64,000 bases of DNA from CAVQJU01 sp963712905 (GTDB taxonomy: Bacteria; Acidobacteriota; Vicinamibacteria; Vicinamibacterales; CAVVIG01), in assembly GCA_963712905.1 (NCBI GenBank), contig CAVQJU010000004.1, forward strand, positions 62,001 to 126,000, written 5' to 3'. The notes under the pieces were generated by a model. The model was not told where the DNA came from, did no database searches, and saw only the letters and a list, made by a program, of their open reading frames with translations. Position 1 is the first letter of the stretch, and each line of letters starts with the position of its first letter. Made by a program: the position numbers and the translations under genes. Below are positions 44,253 to 53,998 of the stretch, piece by piece.

Positions 44253-45668
44253 TCAAACGGTTCGGGTCTTCCACCGGCCCTGACGGAAGATCCAGACGCT
44301 CAGGAAGCACATCGTCGAGAAGCCGACGCTGAGCGCGATGAACGCGCCCGTCGGTCCGAAGCCGAGCGGGTTGGCCAGCACCCAGGCCAGGGGGACTTCG
44401 AGGAGCCACAGGCTGACCAGGTTGATCACCGTCGGCGTGCGCGTGTCGCCGGCGCCGTTGAACGCGGCGGTCAGCGCCATGCCATAGCCGTAGAACAGGA
44501 AGCCGATCGAGACGATTCGCAGGCAATGGATCGCGTGCGCTGCCACCTCGGCGTCGCGGGTGAACGCGCTGACGATGATCGGCGCGAACAGGAGAAACAC
44601 CACGCCGACCGACACAAGGCAGACCGTGTTGTAGATACAAATCTTCCACGCAGACTCTTCAGCCCGGTCCGGACGACCCGCGCCGAGATTCTGGCCGACG
44701 AGCGTCACCGCCGCGTTGCTCACCCCCCACGACGGCAGCAGCCCGAAGAGAAAGATCCGGATGCCGATGGTGTTGCCGGCGAGGGCTGCGCTGCCAAACG
44801 CGCTGATGATGCGCACCAGGGCCATGTACGACGCCGTGCCGATGAAACTCTGAAACGTCGCCGCCCCCGAGATCGATACGATCCTCCGCATGACCTGGGG
44901 GTCGAACCTGACGTGCGGCCACCGGATCCAGAGGCGGCCGTCCTTGCGCGTCAGGACGTACATCTGAATCAGCACGCCGGTCCACCGGCCGATGCTGGTG
45001 CCGACGGCGGCGCCGGTGACGCCGAGACGCGGGAAGGGGCCGATGCCGAAGATCAGGCACGGTCCGAGCGTGATGTTGATCGCGTTGGCAACCCACAGCA
45101 CCCGCATCGCGATCGCGGCGTCACCGGCGCCGCGGAAGATCGAGTTGACGATGAACAGCAGCGTGACGCCGCCGCTCGCGCCGATCATCACGCGCGCGAA
45201 CGTGGTCCCGGTCGCCACCACCCCTTCGTCGGCGCCCATCATCCGGAGCAGGTCCGGCGCGAACAGGATGCCCGTGATGCCGACGACGGCGCCGACCGAG
45301 AGACCCATGATGATCGACTGCACGGCTGCCCGTGCCGCGCCGTCGGGGTCGCGTTCCCCGATGCGGCGCGCGACGGTCGCCGCCGCGCCGACCGAGAGGC
45401 CGATCGCGACGGCGTAGACGATCGTCATCAGCGACTCGGTGACGCCGACCGTGGAGATGGCGTCGGTGAGGCCGAGACGCCCGACGAAGAAGATGTCCGC
45501 CAGGGCGAACACCGACTCCATGATCATCTCGAGCACCATCGGGACCGCCAGCAGAAGCACGGCGCGCCCGATGGGCACCCTGGTGAAGTCAGCGCTCGTT
45601 CCGCGAACGGCTTCGCGGAGCGTCGCCCGGATCGACCACGCTTCGGATTCTGCCGTCGTCGTCGTCAA
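44253..45668 (-). CDS. MATE family efflux transporter
   Basis: 471 residues with 12 hydrophobic helices in two homologous halves: 'AVLLLAVPMVLEMIMESVFA' and 'MRRIVSISGAATFQSFIGTA', with 'LADIFFVGRLGLTDAISTVG' (TM2 region) and 'FIVNSIFRGAGDAAIAMRVL', typical of NorM/DinF-type multidrug/Na+ or H+ antiporters. Its start overlaps the end of the upstream EF-G-like gene by 4 nt on the minus strand, so the two are cotranscribed. Substrate unknown. Confidence 0.93.
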   Translation of the reverse strand: MTTTTAESEAWSIRATLREAVRGTSADFTRVPIGRAVLLLAVPMVLEMIMESVFALADIFFVGRLGLTDAISTVGVTESLMTIVYAVAIGLSVGAAATVARRIGERDPDGAARAAVQSIIMGLSVGAVVGITGILFAPDLLRMMGADEGVVATGTTFARVMIGASGGVTLLFIVNSIFRGAGDAAIAMRVLWVANAINITLGPCLIFGIGPFPRLGVTGAAVGTSIGRWTGVLIQMYVLTRKDGRLWIRWPHVRFDPQVMRRIVSISGAATFQSFIGTASYMALVRIISAFGSAALAGNTIGIRIFLFGLLPSWGVSNAAVTLVGQNLGAGRPDRAEESAWKICIYNTVCLVSVGVVFLLFAPIIVSAFTRDAEVAAHAIHCLRIVSIGFLFYGYGMALTAAFNGAGDTRTPTVINLVSLWLLEVPLAWVLANPLGFGPTGAFIALSVGFSTMCFLSVWIFRQGRWKTRTV

Positions 45669-47761
45669 ACTTCTTCGACTTCGACGCCCGCGCGCTCGGC
45701 CTTGGCCGCGGCGATGATCTTCGTCTGGAGGTGCGAGGGCACCTCGTCGTAGTGCGAGTATTCCATGTGGTAGGAGCCGCGCCCGCCGGTCGCCGACGTG
45801 AGGTGCTGCTCGTAGGTGAGCATCTCGGACATCGGCACCTGGGCCTTGATGATGGTCGTGGCGCCGCGGGTGTCCATCCCCGCGATGCGGCCGCGGCGGC
45901 CGTTGAGGTCGCCCATGAGGTCGCCGGCGAAGTCTGACGGCGCGTAGACCTCGACGTTCATGATTGGCTCGAGGATCGTCGGCCGCGCGCGCGTCATGGC
46001 GTCCTTGAAGGCGAGCGACCCGGCCAGCTTGAACGAGAGCTCGTTCGAATCCACATCGTGGTACGAGCCGTCGAACACCGTCACGCGAAAATCAACCATG
46101 GGGAAGCCCGCGAGGTAGCCGCGCGTCCTGGCATCCTGGATGCCCTTCTCGACGGCCGGGATGAACTGGCGCGGGATCGATCCCCCGAAGATGTCGTCGA
46201 CGAACTCGAAATCCGATCCCCGGGGCAGCGGCTCGACCTTGATCTTGCAGTCGCCGAACTGGCCGTGCCCGCCCGTCTGCTTCTTATGGCGCCCGTGCGC
46301 CTCGGTGGCGCCTTTGATCGTCTCGCGGTAGGGAATGCGCGGCGGTTTCAGATTGACGTCCACGCCGAAGCGCCGCTTCAGCTTGGCGACGGTGACCTCG
46401 ATGTGGAGCTGTCCCTGCCCGGAGAGGAGCAGCTCCTTGGTCTGCGGATCACGGCTGTACTTGATCGACGGGTCCTCTTCCTCGAGCCGGTGCATGGACG
46501 TGCTGATCTTGTCCTCGTCGCCGCGGGTCTTGGGCTCGATGGCGTACGAGAGCACCGGCTCCGGGAATACGACGGCCGGAAATGTCACCGGGCTGGCCTT
46601 GTCGCCGAGCGTGTCGTTGGTGAGCGTGTCCTTGAGCTTCGCCACGGCGCCGAGATCGCCCGCCTTGATCTCCGGAACGTTGGTCTGCGTCTTGCCCTGA
46701 AGCAGCGTAACGTGGCCGAGCCGCTCCTGGCTGTCGCGCGTCTTGTTGTAGATCGTCGAGTCGGCCTTGAGGGTGCCCGAGACCACGCGAAACATCGTGA
46801 TGCGTCCCGCGAACGGATCGGCGATTGTCTTCCACACGAACGCCAGCGGCGGCTGCTTCTCGTCGGCGGCGCACGCGACGTCGCTGCCGTTCCGGTTCAC
46901 GCCCGTGTAAGGCCGGTCGGCCGGAGAAGGCAGGTAGCTGACGACGGCGTCGAGCAGCTGCGGGATGCCGATGTTGACCGTCGCGGACGTGCAGACCAGC
47001 GGAAACACCCTGGCGGCGGCCGTTGCACTGCGGAGGCCGGCGACGACTTCCTCGTCGGTCAACGTGCCGGCTTCGAAGAACTTCTCCATCAGCTTCTCGT
47101 CCGCCTCGGCCACCATTTCGATCAGGGCCTCGCGGGCCGCGTCCACGGCGCCGGTCATCTCCGCGGGCACCGGGCCTTCGGTGAACGAGCCGCTCTCGTC
47201 GGTCTTGAACAGGAACGCCTTCTTCGTCACGAGATCGACCACGCCCCGGAAGTTCTTTTCCTCGCCGATGGGCAGCTGAATGGGGATCACCGTGCGGTTG
47301 CAGGCCTCACGCAGCGAGGCGAGCGTTCGCTCGAGGCTCGCCCGCTCGCGGTCGAGCCGGTTCAGCACGACGAGGCGGGGCAGACGCAGGTCGTCGCTGG
47401 TTTCCCAGACCTTCTCGGTCTGCACCATCACGCCGCCGACCGCGTCCACGACGACGAGGGCCGAGTCGGCCACCTGCAGCGCGGCGCGGGCATCGCTCAG
47501 GAAGTTCCCCATGCCCGGCGTGTCGATGATGTTGACCTTCTGCCTGTTCCACTCCGCGCACGCCAGGCTGGCCGCGAGCGTGTGCTTGCGCACGATCTCT
47601 TCCTCGTCGTAGTCGGTCGCCGCCGTGCCTTCATCCACCTTGCCGAAGCGGTTCAGCATCCCGGTGTCGAACAGGATCGCCGAAGCCAGCTGGGTCTTTC
47701 CCGAACCGGTGTGACCGACGAGGGCGACGTTTCTGATGGCGGCGGCGTCGTAGACCTTCAT
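45665..47761 (-). CDS. EF-G-like translational GTPase (EF-G2 type paralogue)
   Basis: 698 residues with all five EF-G domains. G1 is 'VGHTGSGKTQLASAILFDTG' (H-T-G-S-G-K-T instead of H-x-D-A-G-K-T), G3 is 'IDTPGMGNFLSDARAALQ' (DTPG kept, H-V-D replaced by M-G-N), G4 is N-R-L-D. Domain IV holds 'HKKQTGGHGQFGDCKI' and 'GSYHDVDSNELSFKLAGSLA'. These changes mark the EF-G2/'EF-G-like' group found beside canonical fusA in many Gram-negative phyla; its role in translation is not settled, and weak or absent GTPase activity is possible. Overlaps the MATE gene by 4 nt. Confidence 0.93.
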   Translation of the reverse strand: MKVYDAAAIRNVALVGHTGSGKTQLASAILFDTGMLNRFGKVDEGTAATDYDEEEIVRKHTLAASLACAEWNRQKVNIIDTPGMGNFLSDARAALQVADSALVVVDAVGGVMVQTEKVWETSDDLRLPRLVVLNRLDRERASLERTLASLREACNRTVIPIQLPIGEEKNFRGVVDLVTKKAFLFKTDESGSFTEGPVPAEMTGAVDAAREALIEMVAEADEKLMEKFFEAGTLTDEEVVAGLRSATAAARVFPLVCTSATVNIGIPQLLDAVVSYLPSPADRPYTGVNRNGSDVACAADEKQPPLAFVWKTIADPFAGRITMFRVVSGTLKADSTIYNKTRDSQERLGHVTLLQGKTQTNVPEIKAGDLGAVAKLKDTLTNDTLGDKASPVTFPAVVFPEPVLSYAIEPKTRGDEDKISTSMHRLEEEDPSIKYSRDPQTKELLLSGQGQLHIEVTVAKLKRRFGVDVNLKPPRIPYRETIKGATEAHGRHKKQTGGHGQFGDCKIKVEPLPRGSDFEFVDDIFGGSIPRQFIPAVEKGIQDARTRGYLAGFPMVDFRVTVFDGSYHDVDSNELSFKLAGSLAFKDAMTRARPTILEPIMNVEVYAPSDFAGDLMGDLNGRRGRIAGMDTRGATTIIKAQVPMSEMLTYEQHLTSATGGRGSYHMEYSHYDEVPSHLQTKIIAAAKAERAGVEVEEV

Positions 47762-47831
47762 GGGCCGGATCCCCCCTCAACGTGGAAAGGCGCATCATAT
47801 CGACGCGCCCGTGAGGCCGCAAGGTCCGCCG

Positions 47832-49130
47832 CTATTCGTATCGAAGTGCTTCGATCGGATCGAGCCGGGAGGCTTTGAAGGCGGGATACATGCCGAAAAA
47901 CAGACCGACCGCGGCCGAGAAGCCGAGGCCGATGGCAAAGGACCACCACGGGAGCGAGACGGGGAAGCCCGACACCAGGTGGATCAGCAGTCCGATGCCG
48001 CTGCCGAGCGCGATGCCCAGCACGCCGCCGAGGGAGGTCAGAAAGGCGGCTTCCATGAGGAATTGAAACAGGATCTCGACCCGGCGCGCCCCGAGGGCCT
48101 TCCGGACGCCGATTTCCCGCGTTCGTTCCGTGACGCTGATGGACATGATCGCCATCACGCCGATGCCGCCCACCATCAGCGCAATCGACGAGATGACGAC
48201 GAGGGCAAAGAGGACCGCCTGGCTCACTCGCTCGTAGAGCTTCAGAATCGAGTCCTGCGTGAACATGTCGAAATCGTCCGGCTGGTCGAGCTTGAGGCCG
48301 TGTCGGACCCGCATGATGCGCTGGACCTCGTCCATCGCCGCCTGGGCGCTGAAGCCCTCCCGTGGCACCACGGAGATCTGAATATTGGAGATCGTGCCGA
48401 GATTCCCGACGCGCGCGACTCGCAGGCCGTACACCCGCTGATACGTCGTGTTCGGAATGACCACGAAGTCGTCCGCGTTCAGGTTGAAGCCGCCCGGGGT
48501 CGGACGCTTGCCGAACGCGCCGACGACTTCGAACCGTTCTGAGCCGACGCGAACGGTCTTGCCGATCGGGTCCGTGCCCGTCTCGCCAAACAGCCGCTGA
48601 TAGGGCCCGTAGGCGAGCACGACGACGTTCTTGCGGTACTGCAGCTCCGTGCCGTTGAAAAAGCGCCCCGTCTGGAACGGGATGCGCGTGCCCTCGGCGA
48701 AGAACTCAGAGGTGCCGAGCACGAGGACTGGCCGTGTCTTGAGCGTGCGATAGAACACGCGCTGCTGAACCGCGGGGCCAATGGACCCCCCGAGCTCGAG
48801 ATCCACGTACTGCAGTGTGGTCGCCTGTTCTTCGAGAGCGCGGGCGTCGGACACGGTCAAGTTCGGACGCTTGAGCAACTCTCTGACCTCGTTGTTCGCG
48901 AGGTCGGTGATGCCAAATCTCTGGATGAAGATGGTGTTCGGGCCGATCGTCGCGAAGAGGTCGCGCATCGACTGATCGAAGCCGCGGATGAGCGCCGTCA
49001 TGCCGACGATCGCCGTGATCCCGATCACGATGCCGAGCACCGTCAGCCCCGAGCGCATCTTGTTGGTGCGCACGGTGTCGAACGCCATGGCGACGACTTC
49101 TTTGACGAGTCCGAAACGGATGGTGGCCAT
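47832..49130 (-). CDS. MacB-type ABC transporter permease
   Basis: 432 residues. The first membrane helix lies in 'MRSGLTVLGIVIGITAIVGM', followed by a large periplasmic MacB_PCD-like domain, then three helices with the FtsX-type signature 'GGIGVMAIMSISVTERTREI' and 'GVRKALGARRVEILFQFLME'. The C-terminus 'PAFKASRLDPIEALRYE' is diagnostic. No ATP-binding domain is attached. It is the 3' member of a minus-strand pair of paralogous permeases, and it ends 70 bp before the EF-G-like gene. Confidence 0.93.
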   Translation of the reverse strand: MATIRFGLVKEVVAMAFDTVRTNKMRSGLTVLGIVIGITAIVGMTALIRGFDQSMRDLFATIGPNTIFIQRFGITDLANNEVRELLKRPNLTVSDARALEEQATTLQYVDLELGGSIGPAVQQRVFYRTLKTRPVLVLGTSEFFAEGTRIPFQTGRFFNGTELQYRKNVVVLAYGPYQRLFGETGTDPIGKTVRVGSERFEVVGAFGKRPTPGGFNLNADDFVVIPNTTYQRVYGLRVARVGNLGTISNIQISVVPREGFSAQAAMDEVQRIMRVRHGLKLDQPDDFDMFTQDSILKLYERVSQAVLFALVVISSIALMVGGIGVMAIMSISVTERTREIGVRKALGARRVEILFQFLMEAAFLTSLGGVLGIALGSGIGLLIHLVSGFPVSLPWWSFAIGLGFSAAVGLFFGMYPAFKASRLDPIEALRYE

Positions 49131-49137
49131 CAGGCGC

Positions 49138-50368
49138 TCATTCCCGTCTCAGCGCTTCGATGGGATCGAGCGCCGCCGCCCGTGACGCGGGGTAGAGGCC
49201 GAAGAAGAGCCCGACAAGCGCCGTGATGCCGATCCCGAGCGCCACCGCCCACACTTCGACCGACGCGGGGATGGGCGTGAGCGCGGAGATCGCCACCGCA
49301 ATCGCCCCACCGAGGATCGTGCCGACGGCGCCGCCGAACATCGACAGCACCACCGACTCGGTGAGCATCTGCGACATGATGTCGGACCGCTTCGCGCCGA
49401 GCGCCTTGCGCAGGCCGATCTCCCGCGTCCGCTCGGTCACCACCATCAGCATGATGTTCATGATGACGATGCCGCCCACGACCAGCGAGAGTCCGACGAT
49501 GCCGACGAGCACCGCGAAGATGCCGTTGGTGGCCGAGTGGTAGATGCCGAGGATGGTATCCGACGTGAATATGCCGAAGTTGTCCGGCTGCTTCGGATTG
49601 AGGCGTCTCGCGCCGCGAAGCGCCACGGTCGCTTCGTCCTGTGCCTTCACGATGTCCGCGACGTCCCTGGGTTTGATCGTCAGATCGAGCGACCGGCGCG
49701 ACCCGAAGAGCATGGCGAACTGCCCGAGCGGGATGATGGCGAACTGGTCCTGCGACTGGCCGAGCATCGAGCCCTTCTTCTCGCTCACGCCCACGACCTG
49801 AAAGTGCACGCCTTCAATCTGGATGGTCTTGCCGATCGGATCCACGCTCGACCCGAACAGCACGGTCCGCGGTCTGCCAGCCGAGAACCGCGACGGGGCG
49901 CGACCGGTCGACTTCGATGGGGCTCATCAGCCGCCCGCGTTCAGCGGTGAACCCCGAGAAGTTGATGTAACCCGACGTGACACCCTGGACCTGGATGTTG
50001 TCCAGGGACTTGTCGCGGTAGCTGATGCGTCCGCGGCCCTGACTGCCGGCCATCACCGCGGAGATCTGGTCCCCGCCGTAACGTTGGATCGCCCGCATGT
50101 CCTGGAGCGTGATGATCGGGTTGTACCGGACGCGGTCGAAGTCCTCGTCGCTGCGCGTGATGGGATAGCGCTGAATGCTGAACGAGTCGGCGCCGGCCAC
50201 GTCGAGAATCTGCTGCTTGACCGAGGCGTTGAGTCCCTGGATCAGCGAGACGACGGCGATGATTGACGTCACCGCCACGATGTTGCCCAGCACGGTCATG
50301 AAGGACCGCAGCTTGGACGACCAGATCGCCGCCAGGGCAATCTTCGCGGATTCGAGGATGGTGTTCAT
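49138..50368 (-). CDS. MacB-type ABC transporter permease, one frameshift
   Basis: From ATG at 50368: 'NTILESAKIALAAIWSSKLR', 'SFMTVLGNIVAVTSIIAVVS' (TM1), a periplasmic domain to 'RSRPVAVLGWQTADR'. A one-base error near 49860 is needed to continue 'LFGSSVDPIGKTIQIEGV', then 'GGIVIMNIMLMVVTERTREI', 'GLRKALGAKRSDIMSQMLTE' and the C-terminal 'DPIEALRRE'. It has the same layout as the downstream permease, giving a heterodimer-ready pair. No ABC ATPase gene lies within the window on this strand. Cotranscribed with the membrane-fusion protein upstream. Confidence 0.85.
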
Positions 50369-50476
50369 AACAAGGCGGGCCGGCCGGGCGGGGCCGGCAG
50401 GGCTGGCGGGGAATACCGAACCCTGATTCAAGGTCCTGTATTTGCCCGCCCTGCCCGACCAGCCCGCCTTGCCCGC
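50369..50476. repeat. inverted GC word array (GGGCGGGCC)n ... (GCCCGCCCT)n
   Basis: Left arm of GGCGGGCCGGCCGGGC-type units, a 40-nt core with ACCCTGATTC, right arm CCGCCCTGCCCGACCAGCC... The arms would pair. It lies between the membrane-fusion protein and the permease. Confidence 0.75.
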
Positions 50477-50479
50477 CCA

Positions 50480-51884
50480 CTAGGATCCCGTACGGTTCCG
50501 CTGGTTCCGGTTGTTGTCGACCTTCACGGGATCTCCGTCGGCGATGTTGCGAACGGAGTTGTACGGCCCGGTGAGCACCTCGTCGCCCGGTTTGATACCC
50601 GAGAGCACTTCGAAGTATTTGTCGCCGGCGATGCCCATCTTGATCGGGACGAACTCGACGCGCTTTTCCTTCTCCCGGACGACGAACACGCCCTCGACTT
50701 CCTTGCGCGTCTGGCCAGGCTTCAGCTCCGGAGCCGACTGATAGGACGACTCCGAGCCGCTGCCGCTCCCGCCGGTGGTGCGTGCTGTTTCCGCCCAGGA
50801 AACTGCGGCGCCGCCGCTTCGACGTCTGCGGGTCTTTGTAGATCTGCCCGTTCGCCTCGTAGATCAGCTCGCGCACGGCGACGGACGGGATCGGCACGGC
50901 CATCACGTTCTTCCGCGTGGCCGTCCTGATGTCGGCCGTGCACGTGAAGCCCGGGCGGACCTCCGGGACTTTCTCGTCGAGGATCACGACCACCTTGAAG
51001 TTGGTCGCCTGCGTGCCGGCTCCGCCCGAGGTCGTCTGAATCGGGCTGTTGCCGATCTCGCTGACGTGGCCCACGAAGCTCCGGTCCGGGATGGCGTCGA
51101 TGGTGATCTTCGCCGTCTGCCCGAGCTGGACGTTCGGGATGTTGGTTTCGTCGACTTCGACTTCCGCCTGGATGACCGACATGTCGGCCAGCGTCAGCAG
51201 CACGGTGCCGGCGTTGTTCATCGTGCCGATCATCGCGGTTTCGCCTTCCTGGATGTTGCGGCGCGTCACGATGCCCTCGATCGGCGACTCGATGCGGACC
51301 TTGCTGAGATCGTACTTCGCGTTGTCGAGCGTCGCCCGCTCCTGCATGATGCGGCTGTCCTGCGCGTGGGCGCTCTTCTCCCGCTCCTGCAGGGAGGACT
51401 CGGCGGTGCGCACGTCGTTCTCCGCCCGCTCGAGCGATTCCCTCGTCGTCAGCTGCTGTTTCCACAGCGTCTGCTGCCGGGTGAGGTTCTGCCTCGCCTG
51501 ATCGAGCTGCACCCGCGCCGTTTCGACGGACTGCCGCATCTGCTCGAGCGATGCCTGGGCCACCTGGAGCGACGCCTCGCCGCTGTCGACGCGCGTGCGG
51601 AGCGACTTCGGGTCGATCTGCAGCAGAAACTGGCCGACGTGGACGCGGTCGCCCTCGTTCACGGCGAGGTTGACGACGCGCCCGGCGGTTTCCGCCGTGA
51701 TGTTGACGAGTCGCTTCGGCTGAATCTTGCCCGAGGCGGACACGATGGCCTCGAGATCGCGCGTCTTGATTTGCTCGGTCGTCACCGACAGGCCGCTGTC
51801 ACGACTGAAGTAGAAGTTGGCGCCGACGACGGCGGCGGCCACCAGCACGACACCGACGGCGATCAGAATGTTCTTCCCGGACAT
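50480..51884 (-). CDS. efflux membrane-fusion (periplasmic adaptor) protein, one frameshift
   Basis: HlyD/MacA-type adaptor. N-terminal anchor 'NILIAVGVVLVAAAVVGANF', first barrel/lipoyl half 'VSASGKIQPKRLVNITAETA', long coiled coil (residues about 100-190; 'EASLQVAQASLEQMRQSVET', 'LDQARQNLTRQQTLWKQQ'), second lipoyl half 'SPIEGIVTRRNIQEGETAMI', beta-barrel and C-terminal 'FVVREKEKRVEFVPIKMGIA'. An indel between 50690 and 50800 breaks the frame. With the two MacB-like permeases it would form a tripartite export system to an outer-membrane channel not found here. Confidence 0.88.
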
Positions 51885-51899
51885 CGATACTCCCGGTTG

Positions 51900-52643
51900 C
51901 TACGAAAGAGCCGACCTGATGGCGGCAATGGCCGCCACGATGACGAAGTACACGAGCAACATGGTCCAGGCGATCGGCGCCGTGCGCCGCTTGTAGAGGA
52001 CGCCGAGCCCGATGGCCAGCGAGAGCGTGGCCCAGATCTGAAACAGATCGATGGACCCCAGGAGCCGCGCCAGAAACGAGTTCTCTTCCAGAAACGGCAG
52101 GAACACCCCGAGGCTGGTCGGGCTCGTCATCGTTTCGCGCACGTAGTCGAGCGGGAGCGAAAACGCCGTCTGCAGGGCGTTGATCAGCCCCGAGTGCGCC
52201 ATGATGGCGAAGACCTGCTTGTACTTCGCATCGCCGCCGAGCAGCGCGTTGAAGATCCCGAGCAGGATGCCGGAGACGACGGCCGACACCAGCGGAACGC
52301 CCACAACCTGGCCGGCCGCCGTCGTATAGCGCGCGTTCTCGATGCCGGCCTCCATGCGCTCGTACGCCTGGTCGTTCAGCTTCACGCCGAACGACTCGAT
52401 GACCTGCGTCTGCTGGTCGAGTACCGCCGTCTTGCCGACTTCGGTGGACAGGAAGGCGAAATATCCGCCCGAGATGAGCAGGGTGCTGATCGTCAGGACG
52501 CCAAACCACCGGGGCCGGGCTGCCACGTCGGCGTAGGTCGCCCGCGGCGACACGAAGACACCCACCACGCGTGCCAGCAGGCCCTTGCCTTTGGCTGGGG
52601 ACGGCTCCGCCGGGGCCGACGTCGATGGGGTAGTGTCTGTCAT
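51900..52643 (-). CDS. Yip1-family membrane protein
   Basis: 247 residues from ATG at 52643. A hydrophilic Ser/Pro N-terminus ('TDTTPSTSAPAEPSPAKG') precedes 'RVVGVFVSPRATYADVAARP' (the usual Yip1 entry helix context) and five membrane segments ('WFGVLTISTLLISGGYFAFL', 'VGVPLVSAVVSGILLGIFNA', 'IWATLSLAIGLGVLYKRR', 'AWTMLLVYFVIVAAIAAI'). The function is unknown. It lies 15 bp upstream of the efflux adaptor and is probably cotranscribed. Confidence 0.8.
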   Translation of the reverse strand: MTDTTPSTSAPAEPSPAKGKGLLARVVGVFVSPRATYADVAARPRWFGVLTISTLLISGGYFAFLSTEVGKTAVLDQQTQVIESFGVKLNDQAYERMEAGIENARYTTAAGQVVGVPLVSAVVSGILLGIFNALLGGDAKYKQVFAIMAHSGLINALQTAFSLPLDYVRETMTSPTSLGVFLPFLEENSFLARLLGSIDLFQIWATLSLAIGLGVLYKRRTAPIAWTMLLVYFVIVAAIAAIRSALS

Positions 52644-52723
52644 GAAAGTCCTCGGTATAGACGCTTCACCCTCGCCAAGTGTTCCCGGAAACAGGAGATA
52701 TTCACCGTTTCTCCGCCGTCTCT

Positions 52724-53203
52724 TCAGCGCCGCGGCCGGGCCGGCCGGCCGCGGTCGGCCGCAAGCTGGGGCGGGGCCGCAAACGCCTCCCGCATGACGT
52801 CGAGTCCCGACTGGAGCCGGCGGCGGGCCGGCTCGTCGAGCGGCGACAGCACGGCGGCGATGTGCTGCTCGGCGCAGCGCGCCACGCGGTCGAGCGCGGC
52901 GCGGCCGCCGGCGGTCACCTCGAGCCTCACGACACGGCGGTCGGCCCCGGGCGTGACACGCCGGATCCACCCCCTGGCGACCAGCGTCGTGACGGAACTG
53001 GACATGCTGGGGAGGCTGACGCCGCGGAACGCCGCGAGCTCGCTCAGCGTGCGCGGCTGCTCGCTGAGCATGTGGAGCAGCGGGAAATGCGCGGGCGCGG
53101 GCAGTTCGCCGGCCGCGCGCAGTTCGGCGGCGACCGTCCGCATCACGAGCGGCATCACTTCGAGCAGCGTCCGCGCAGCTTCGCGCGCCTTGCCCTTCGT
53201 CAT
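52724..53203 (-). CDS. MarR family transcriptional regulator
   Basis: 159 residues from ATG at 53203. Winged helix-turn-helix: 'LPAPAHFPLLHMLSEQPRTL', recognition helix 'FRGVSLPSMSSSVTTLVARG' and wing 'WIRRVTPGADRRVVRLEVTA'. The C-terminal tail is Arg/Pro rich. The first gene of the minus-strand efflux cluster, so it is the likely controller of the transport genes. A perfect palindrome at 53254-53266 and TTAG-N5-CTAA at 53262-53274 just upstream are candidate operators. Confidence 0.88.
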   Translation of the reverse strand: MTKGKAREAARTLLEVMPLVMRTVAAELRAAGELPAPAHFPLLHMLSEQPRTLSELAAFRGVSLPSMSSSVTTLVARGWIRRVTPGADRRVVRLEVTAGGRAALDRVARCAEQHIAAVLSPLDEPARRRLQSGLDVMREAFAAPPQLAADRGRPARPRR

Positions 53204-53206
53204 CTC

Positions 53207-53246
53207 ACTGACCACCGATCACTGACCACTGACCACCGACCACTGT
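53207..53246 (+). repeat. tandem word array (ACTGACCAC)n
   Basis: Units TCACTGACCACCGATC, ACTGACCACTGACCACCGACC in the marR upstream region, 7-9 bp period. The ACTGACCAC word also resembles the ATGACCAG word of the larger element. Confidence 0.75.
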
Positions 53247-53253
53247 TAAGACA

Positions 53254-53274
53254 GCTAATCATTAGCACTCCTAA
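53254..53274. promoter_or_regulatory. candidate MarR operator (overlapping palindromes)
   Basis: GCTAAT-C-ATTAGC (13-bp perfect palindrome, 53254-53266) overlaps TTAG-CACTC-CTAA (53262-53274). It lies 51-71 bp upstream of the marR start, where autoregulatory MarR sites are commonly found. Confidence 0.5.
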
Positions 53275-53340
53275 CCTATCACGCCCGTCCGGGACCGGGC
53301 AAATCGCGGCGCCCGGCGCGCGCGGAACGCGCAGGTTGTC

Positions 53341-53369
53341 TTGACTCCGCACACCGCGCTGTTTACCAT
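53341..53369 (+). promoter_or_regulatory. sigma-70-type promoter for pdaD
   Basis: TTGACT, 17-bp spacer, TACCAT. It gives a short leader before the GTG at 53399, preceded by a ribosome binding site GGAAGGAG. Confidence 0.65.
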
Positions 53370-53398
53370 GCAGATGCCCTCGTGCGGAAGGAGCTGAC

Positions 53399-53950
53399 GT
53401 GGTCGGATTCGTGCCGAAGGAAATGTTCTTCACGAAAGGCGTCGGCAAGCACCGGGAGAAACTGACCTCGTTCGAGCTGGCGCTGCGCTCCGCCGGGATC
53501 GCCGCCTGCAACATCGTGCGCGTGTCGAGCATCTTCCCGCCCGGGTGCCGGCTGCTGTCGCGATCGCAGGGCGCCAAGAAGCTCGAGCCGGGGCAGGTCA
53601 CCTTCGTCGTGATGTCCGAGGCCGCCACGCGCGAACCGCATCGCCTGGTCGCGGCCACCGTCGGCGTCGCGATCCCGCGCGATCGCGAGCTCTATGGCTA
53701 CCTGTCGGAGCACCACAGCTTCGGCGAGAGCGAGGAAGTCGCCGGCGACTACGCCGAGGAACTGGCCGCCGAAATGCTCGCCACCACGCTCGGCCTGGAG
53801 TTCGACCCCGACAAGAGCTGGGACGAAAAGAAGGAAGTCTACCGCCTGTCCAACCAGATCGTCCGCACGCAGAACGTCACGCAAACCGCCGTCGGCGACA
53901 AGAAGGGCTGGTGGACCACCGTCGTGGCCGCCGCCGTGCTCGTCGGCTGA
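53399..53950 (+). CDS. pdaD: pyruvoyl-dependent arginine decarboxylase
   Basis: 183 residues from GTG 53399 behind GGAAGGAG. The autoprocessing site is 'NIVRVSSIFPPGCRL': cleavage between Ser43 and Ser44 would create the pyruvoyl cofactor on the alpha chain. 'PGQVTFVVMSEAATREPHRL' and 'AVGDKKGWWTTVVAAAVLVG' match the family. Produces agmatine from arginine, feeding polyamines or acid resistance. Found in archaea, Chlamydia and some bacteria. No agmatinase is nearby. It is transcribed from its own promoter. Intact. Confidence 0.93.
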   Translation: MVGFVPKEMFFTKGVGKHREKLTSFELALRSAGIAACNIVRVSSIFPPGCRLLSRSQGAKKLEPGQVTFVVMSEAATREPHRLVAATVGVAIPRDRELYGYLSEHHSFGESEEVAGDYAEELAAEMLATTLGLEFDPDKSWDEKKEVYRLSNQIVRTQNVTQTAVGDKKGWWTTVVAAAVLVG

Positions 53951-53998
53951 CGCGCGCTCTACCCAACCACGCTCAAACAACATTAAGGTTAAGGCCCT

